Shown here piece after piece: positions 43,613-47,341 of a stretch of DNA of 47,341 nt. Under the pieces are notes generated by a model. It did not search any database. It was not told the origin of the DNA and saw nothing but the letters and a program-made list of their open reading frames with translations. The stretch comes from Gemmatimonadota bacterium (GTDB taxonomy: Bacteria; Gemmatimonadota; Gemmatimonadetes; Gemmatimonadales; Gemmatimonadaceae). The translations under genes and the position numbers were made by a program. The DNA lies in NCBI GenBank assembly GCA_003221805.1, contig QHUA01000002.1, positions 24,300-71,640 of the forward strand. Reading direction: 5' to 3'. Each line of letters opens with the position of its first letter. The first letter of the stretch is position 1.

Positions 43613-44332
43613 ATGCCTGGAATATTTCTGACTGCCACGTGGCGCTACGTCGCCATGCTCAACTTCGAAGTCGATCCATCGATCCTCGTGCCCCTTCTTC
43701 CCAAGGGAACGGAGCTCGACGAGAGCCGAGGCCGGCACTTCATCAGCCTCGTTGGATTTCTTTTTCTCGATACGCACGTGCTCGGAGTTCCCGCGTTCTT
43801 CCATCGCGACTTTGAGGAAGTAAACCTTCGCTTTTATGCCAGGCGCTCCGTCGGCGGCGAAACGCGTCGGGGGGTGGTTTTCATCCGCGAGCTGGTGCCA
43901 TTGCCGCTGGTGGCGGGAGCGGCGAGACTGACTTACAACGAGCCGTATCGCACGATTCCTATGAACCACACCGTCGTCGGCACCGAAGGCGAGCTACAAA
44001 GCGTCGAGTTTTGCTTCGGCGGTCCGCGCGATGAATGTCGGCTGACGCTTCACGTCGATGCCGGCCCGCAACCAATGATGCCTGGCTCCGATGAGGAATT
44101 TCTTTCGGCGAGGGCCTGGGGATATACGAGGCAGCGGGACGGAGGGACGGTCGAGTATTGGGTGAACCACGCCAGGTGGAACGTCTGGTCGCCCGCCGCC
44201 GCTCAGCTCGACGGGCCCCTTGCGGAATTCTACGACGAGCCGTTTGCTAGTATACTCTCAGAAGCTCCCGCATCTGCATTCGTTGCCGATGGGTCGGCAG
44301 TGGCGGTGCACCTGCCGGAGCGCATCGTCTAA
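43613..44332 (+). CDS. DUF2071 family (YqjF-like) protein
   Basis: The 239-aa protein begins with the DUF2071 N-terminus F-L-T-A-T-W-R-Y-V-A-M-L-N-F-E-V-D-P. It contains L-V-G-F-L-F-L-D-T, N-L-R-F-Y-A-R and G-V-V-F-I-R-E-L-V-P, also typical. Members have an acetoacetate-decarboxylase-like beta fold of unknown activity. It starts 10 bases after the lipoprotein gene. A small hairpin TAACCC/GGGTTA lies at its stop codon (44330-44345). Confidence 0.82.
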   Translation: MPGIFLTATWRYVAMLNFEVDPSILVPLLPKGTELDESRGRHFISLVGFLFLDTHVLGVPAFFHRDFEEVNLRFYARRSVGGETRRGVVFIRELVPLPLVAGAARLTYNEPYRTIPMNHTVVGTEGELQSVEFCFGGPRDECRLTLHVDAGPQPMMPGSDEEFLSARAWGYTRQRDGGTVEYWVNHARWNVWSPAAAQLDGPLAEFYDEPFASILSEAPASAFVADGSAVAVHLPERIV

Positions 44333-44350
44333 CCCTATCGGGTTACAGCC

Positions 44351-44896
44351 ATGGCCACCACAGTTCACGAAACAGATCTTCGGTACCCGGTCGGAAGATT
44401 CGACTTCGACGCGCCGATCAGCGAGTCAGATTACCCGCTGCTGATCGCCACGATCGCTGAAACTCCGAGCGCGCTTCGATCTGCGGTGGCGGGTATGTCG
44501 CGGGATCAACTGGAGACTCGCTACCGGCCCGGCGGCTGGACGGTGAAACAAGTTGTGCACCACGTCCCCGATAGCCATCTCAACGCCTACACCCGCTTCA
44601 AGCTGGCGTTGACCGAGGATGAGCCAACGATCAAGCCGTACAACGAAGCGGCCTGGGCAGAGTTGGCTGACTCGCGCCGCGTGCCGATCGAAGTGTCGCT
44701 GGAGCTGCTCGACGCCCTGCACCTCCGCTGGGTCACCGTGCTCCGATCGATGGAGCCGGCCGACTTCCGTCGCGGATTGCGGCACCCGGAGCACGGAAGG
44801 GTTATAACACTGCAGCAGATGCTTGGCTTGTACGCGTGGCACGGGAGGCATCACGTGGGCCACATCACTTCATTGAAGAAGCGCGAAGGTTGGTAA
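44351..44896 (+). CDS. DinB / YfiT-like putative metal-dependent hydrolase
   Basis: The 181-aa four-helix-bundle protein has the three-histidine metal site of the DinB superfamily: V-V-H-H-V-P-D-S-H and W-H-G-R-H-H-V-G-H-I. The start R-Y-P-V-G-R-F-D and P-G-G-W-T-V-K-Q-V match the YfiT/BstA bacillithiol-transferase-like group. Bacillithiol use is not shown by anything else in the window, so the thiol cofactor is open. The ATG follows DUF2071 by 18 bases. Confidence 0.85.
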   Translation: MATTVHETDLRYPVGRFDFDAPISESDYPLLIATIAETPSALRSAVAGMSRDQLETRYRPGGWTVKQVVHHVPDSHLNAYTRFKLALTEDEPTIKPYNEAAWAELADSRRVPIEVSLELLDALHLRWVTVLRSMEPADFRRGLRHPEHGRVITLQQMLGLYAWHGRHHVGHITSLKKREGW

Positions 44897-44944
44897 CGGC
44901 ACCGCGCTTGCCGCTCTGGCTTGCCCAACTCGAAGGTGGTGGCA

Positions 44945-45232
44945 ATGAAGCGGAAGACAAATTCAAGACGCGCGACCTGGTTGCTGCTTGGCGCTGGAGC
45001 GGCGATGGTGGCGGGAAGTCTCGTAGAACACGGGATGGACAAGGGATGGCGCGCGTGGAAGCACGAGGATCCCCCCGAACCGCCGTGGCGCGGTGGCGAG
45101 AGCTGGCCGCAGGCGCTGGCCTGGACCGCATTGTCTGCCGCCGCAGTAGCGACCGCCGAGCTCGTTGCGCGCCGTAGCACCCATCTCGGGCTTCGTCAGC
45201 TGACCGGCAAACGCATCCCAGCAGGCGTGTGA
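44945..45232 (+). CDS. DUF4235-like small membrane protein
   Basis: The 95-aa protein has two hydrophobic segments (W-L-L-L-G-A-G-A-A-M-V-A-G-S-L and A-L-A-W-T-A-L-S-A-A-A-V-A-T). They are separated by a Pro/Trp-rich loop, P-P-E-P-P-W-R-G-G, and followed by a basic tail. This layout matches DUF4235. The ATG at 44945 has AAGG eight to twelve bases upstream; a TTG at 44921 is less likely. The stop overlaps the rhodanese GTG (GTGA). Confidence 0.65.
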   Translation: MKRKTNSRRATWLLLGAGAAMVAGSLVEHGMDKGWRAWKHEDPPEPPWRGGESWPQALAWTALSAAAVATAELVARRSTHLGLRQLTGKRIPAGV

Positions 45233-45591
45233 AACACTCGCCCGGATTTCTCAAGCTCGTCGACGACGCGAAGTCCCGGGTGCGCGAGGTAAGCGTCGAC
45301 GAAGCCAGACGTAAACTCGAGAGTGGCACAGCCCGCGTCATAGATGTGCGCGAGGAGAGCGAATGGGCCGCCGGCCACATCCGCGGTGCCGTTTACCTGG
45401 GCAAGGGAGTGCTCGAGCGGGACATCGAGCTCCGCGTACCGAATAGGAACGCCGAGCTGATCCTCTACTGTGGCGGCGGATTTCGTTCGGCGCTCTCGGC
45501 CGACAGCCTCCAGAAGATGGGTTATACCAACGTCGCCTCCTTGGCCGGTGGCTGGCGCGAATGGAAGGCCAAGGACGGCCCCGTCGAGTAG
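45229..45591 (+). CDS. Rhodanese-like sulfurtransferase domain protein
   Basis: The 120-aa single rhodanese domain has V-I-D-V-R-E-E-S-E-W-A-A-G-H-I-R-G-A (CH2A motif) and an active-site loop L-Y-C-G-G-G-F-R-S with the catalytic Cys. It could carry a persulfide sulfur or act as a redox/regulatory module. GTG start overlapping the previous gene indicates coupling to the DUF4235-like protein. The partner substrate is unknown. Confidence 0.9.
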   Translation: MKHSPGFLKLVDDAKSRVREVSVDEARRKLESGTARVIDVREESEWAAGHIRGAVYLGKGVLERDIELRVPNRNAELILYCGGGFRSALSADSLQKMGYTNVASLAGGWREWKAKDGPVE

Positions 45592-45600
45592 TCCATAAAG

Positions 45601-45619
45601 TACTTGACAGTACAAAGTA
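45601..45619 (+). promoter_or_regulatory. Candidate -35 box with overlapping dyad
   Basis: TTGACA at 45604-45609 lies within TACTTGACAGTACAAAGTA, whose ends TACTT and AAGTA form a dyad. AAAGTA also occurs as a direct repeat at 45597 and 45614. It lies 52 bases upstream of the TTG start of the next gene. No clear -10 box was found. Confidence 0.3.
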
Positions 45620-45660
45620 GATCCATAACTTTGGATGTAATCCGCTTTGGAGAGGATCCA

Positions 45661-46065
45661 TTGTTGCGCCCGTCCCTGATCGTCGCATCACTCGTCAACG
45701 CTGCTGCCGGTTTCGGCCTCGGCATCATGTGGTACCAGTACCGGCACGATGACGGAATGCCGCTCGTCGTACTGTTCGTCGCGCTATCGTTGTTCATCCA
45801 GGCCGCGTTTACCATCGGACACATCGATGGATTTTGGGAGCGCTGGCGAATCCCTTCCTTTCAGCTGTTCGTCACCGGCGAGTCGGCCGCTGCTCTGGTC
45901 GGCGGCTTGGCAATCCTGCAAGGCGTCATCTACAACCTTCGTCCGATAAATGGCGACTACGAGTTCGGACCGCTGCTCGCCGCTACGCTCATGACCACCC
46001 AGGCGACACTCGGCCTGGTCTATGCGGCGCGCAGCAACGGCTTCGGCGTCCGCAGAAATGCGTAG
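45661..46065 (+). CDS. Unknown four-helix membrane protein, paralogue 1
   Basis: The 134-aa protein has four hydrophobic segments (I-V-A-S-L-V-N-A-A-A-G-F-G-L; V-V-L-F-V-A-L-S-L-F-I-Q-A; G-E-S-A-A-A-L-V-G-G; L-L-A-A-T-L-M-T-T-Q-A). I place the start at TTG 45661, which has GGAGAGG five bases upstream; a TTG at 45604 is the -35 box of a possible promoter. It is similar over most of its length to the next gene's product (L-F-I-Q-A-x-T-I; G-E...A...V-G-G...I-L-Q-G-V-I-Y-N). No family was recognised. Confidence 0.68.
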   Translation: MLRPSLIVASLVNAAAGFGLGIMWYQYRHDDGMPLVVLFVALSLFIQAAFTIGHIDGFWERWRIPSFQLFVTGESAAALVGGLAILQGVIYNLRPINGDYEFGPLLAATLMTTQATLGLVYAARSNGFGVRRNA

Positions 46066-46107
46066 AGTTCAACGTTCAGCACACACAACTCGGACGAGAG
46101 GTTGCCC

Positions 46108-46500
46108 ATGCTGAAAATGCTGGTGATGGTCGCTTCGATCGCGAACTGCGCCGGTGGTGTCGTGTTGATCGCGACGTGGGCGATGATGTGGCAGCACGTG
46201 CCGATCATCGTGCCGTTCATCGGCGGGTCGCTATTCATCCAGGGTGCTTACACCATTCTCTATTTGCGCGGCGATCTCGATCGCTGGGGCGATCTCGCGA
46301 CTGGAGCGCTTTTCGCCGGTGAAGGCCTGTCAGCGTGCGTCGGCGCCGGCGGACTGATTCAGGGAATCATCCACAATATTCAAAACGCGGACATGGAGAT
46401 GGCGCCAGTGCTGGCGGGACTGCTGATGCTCACGCAGGCAGTGCTGGCGCTACTCTACCTATTGGTGACGGATCGGTTGAGGCCGAGACTTAAAACCTAA
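46108..46500 (+). CDS. Unknown four-helix membrane protein, paralogue 2
   Basis: The 130-aa protein has four hydrophobic segments, tandem paralogue of the preceding gene: S-L-F-I-Q-G-A-Y-T-I-L-Y, F-A-G-E-G-L-S-A-C-V-G and L-I-Q-G-I-I-H-N-I-Q. The ATG at 46108 has GAGAGG six bases upstream. The conserved I-Q-G-x-I-x-N segment between helices 3 and 4 may be functional. It converges with the aquaporin gene, leaving 16 bases. Function unknown. Confidence 0.7.
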   Translation: MLKMLVMVASIANCAGGVVLIATWAMMWQHVPIIVPFIGGSLFIQGAYTILYLRGDLDRWGDLATGALFAGEGLSACVGAGGLIQGIIHNIQNADMEMAPVLAGLLMLTQAVLALLYLLVTDRLRPRLKT

Positions 46501-46516
46501 ACGGTATGTGGCCTTT

Positions 46517-47221
46517 CTAAGGCTTCAGCTCCCCGTGATCCACGGGCTCGCGTCCCCGCCTCATGAAGAGGAACTCATAAAGCAGCGCTCCGACCAGTCC
46601 ACCGGTGATCGGCGCCGCCCAATAAAGGAGCTGTGCTTCGTAAACTCCGCTCGCCACCGCCGGTCCGAACGAGCGCGCCGGGTTCATCGATGCGCCGGTG
46701 AGTGGCCCGATCGTGAGAATGTCGGCGGCAACGACGAACCCGATAGCGAGGCCGCCAATCTTCGGCCCGCGCAAATCGACGGCAGTGCCGAAGACCACGA
46801 ACACCAGGAAGAACGTAGCGATCGTCTCGAGTATGAACGCCTGTCCGCCGCCGATGTCGAGCGCGATGCTCTGCCCGCCGCCACGTGTGGCCGCAAAGAC
46901 AGCGCTGGGAAAGCTCGCCTTAAGGGCATAACCTGCGGCGATCGCGCCCAGCAACTGGGCGACGATGTACATAGCTGCCATCATCGCCTCGATCCGCCTC
47001 GTCGCCAGCAATCCCAGCGTCACCGCCGGGTTGAAATGGCCGGAGATGCGCATCAGCGCGCTCACCATCACGGCGAGTATCAGGCCGTGGGCGAGCGCGA
47101 CTTCCACGAGCCCCGCCTGGCTCTGCGAGATGCGCGTTGTCATTATCGCGCCGCTCCCGACGAAGACGAGAGCGAAGGTTCCCACGAACTCTGCTGCGAA
47201 ATGGCGCCACGCGTCCCGCAT
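46517..47221 (-). CDS. Aquaporin / MIP family channel
   Basis: The 234-aa six-helix protein has both NPA half-helices: G-H-F-N-P-A-V-T-L-G and G-A-S-M-N-P-A-R-S-F-G-P-A. The selectivity-filter arginine follows the second NPA. Sequence around it resembles water-selective AqpZ-like channels rather than glycerol facilitators, which usually have an Asp two residues after the second NPA. It sits between convergent and outgoing genes with its own start at 47221. Confidence 0.9.
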   Translation of the reverse strand: MRDAWRHFAAEFVGTFALVFVGSGAIMTTRISQSQAGLVEVALAHGLILAVMVSALMRISGHFNPAVTLGLLATRRIEAMMAAMYIVAQLLGAIAAGYALKASFPSAVFAATRGGGQSIALDIGGGQAFILETIATFFLVFVVFGTAVDLRGPKIGGLAIGFVVAADILTIGPLTGASMNPARSFGPAVASGVYEAQLLYWAAPITGGLVGALLYEFLFMRRGREPVDHGELKP

Positions 47222-47271
47222 CTAGCCCGCCCGAAGGTAAATGTTGGGGCCGCGGCGCGCGCGAGCGATCT

Positions 47272-47341
47272 CTAGATCACCCGGCGCAACACCAGCGCGG
47301 CGTTGATTCCGCCGAAGCCGAAGGAGTTCGTCAGCATGTGC
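47272..47341 (-). CDS. Beta-ketoacyl-ACP synthase (FabF-like), C-terminal end (cut by window edge)
   Basis: The 22 readable residues end M-L-T-N-S-F-G-F-G-G-I-N-A-A-L-V-L-R-R, with TAG at 47272. The S-F-G-F-G-G-x-N-A-x-L-V motif is the conserved C-terminus of 3-oxoacyl-ACP synthase II enzymes of fatty acid synthesis. The catalytic Cys-His-His part lies outside the window, so FabF versus FabB or a polyketide-type KS cannot be decided. Confidence 0.75.
   Translation of the reverse strand, partial: HMLTNSFGFGGINAALVLRRVI

Overview
The window is 47.3 kb of high-GC DNA from a Gram-negative bacterium. The envelope is diderm: there is a usher-like outer-membrane barrel, a PapD-like periplasmic chaperone and lipoproteins. 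Metabolism looks aerobic or respiratory (aconitase A, cytochrome c maturation, haem synthesis, PQQ-type dehydrogenase). GTG and TTG starts and 4-base stop/start overlaps are frequent. My best guess at the phylum is Gemmatimonadota. This is an impression from gene content and style, not a demonstrated placement. No rRNA, tRNA, CRISPR array, phage or transposase gene was seen. The window cuts a PQQ dehydrogenase-like gene at the left edge and a beta-ketoacyl-ACP synthase gene at the right edge.

Layout. 1-3.6 kb (minus): a tightly overlapped set of AguB-type amidase, agmatine deiminase, OsmC, DCC/DUF393 protein and the PQQ dehydrogenase. 3.7-9.0 kb: DUF1003 protein, lipoprotein, atypical Nramp-family transporter, aconitase. 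9.0-9.3 kb: first copy of a palindromic MITE-like element. 9.3-13.4 kb: patatin-like phospholipase with a C-terminal ferredoxin domain, M28 peptidase, kynureninase-like PLP enzyme. 13.5-17.4 kb: operon of two TPR proteins plus an ABC ATPase and permease. 17.4-17.6 kb: second MITE-like copy, directly before an M16 peptidase. 20.3-26.2 kb: unknown membrane/extracytoplasmic protein, CDP-alcohol phosphatidyltransferase, small unknown genes, an alpha/beta hydrolase with altered catalytic residues, a DsbA-like/VKOR disulfide-forming pair, and a long palindrome.

26.2-32.0 kb (minus) is the most unusual part. It is a six-gene operon that looks like a strongly divergent chaperone-usher fibre system. 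In transcription order it holds subunit A, PapD-like chaperone, subunit B, 946-aa usher-like barrel, lipoprotein, subunit C. The three small secreted proteins are paralogues of one another. A perfect 15-bp hairpin lies just inside the chaperone gene, after the first subunit, and a long non-coding leader precedes the operon.

32.4-47.3 kb: acetyl-CoA synthetase, then divergently ccmABCD running with overlaps into a fused AhbA/AhbB-like protein, a CobA-HemD fusion, hemC and hemB. This is a combined cytochrome c maturation and tetrapyrrole block. After it come an aldo/keto reductase, inorganic pyrophosphatase, a lipoprotein, DUF2071 and DinB/YfiT-like proteins, a small membrane protein, a rhodanese, two paralogous membrane proteins, an aquaporin, and the end of a fabF-like gene.
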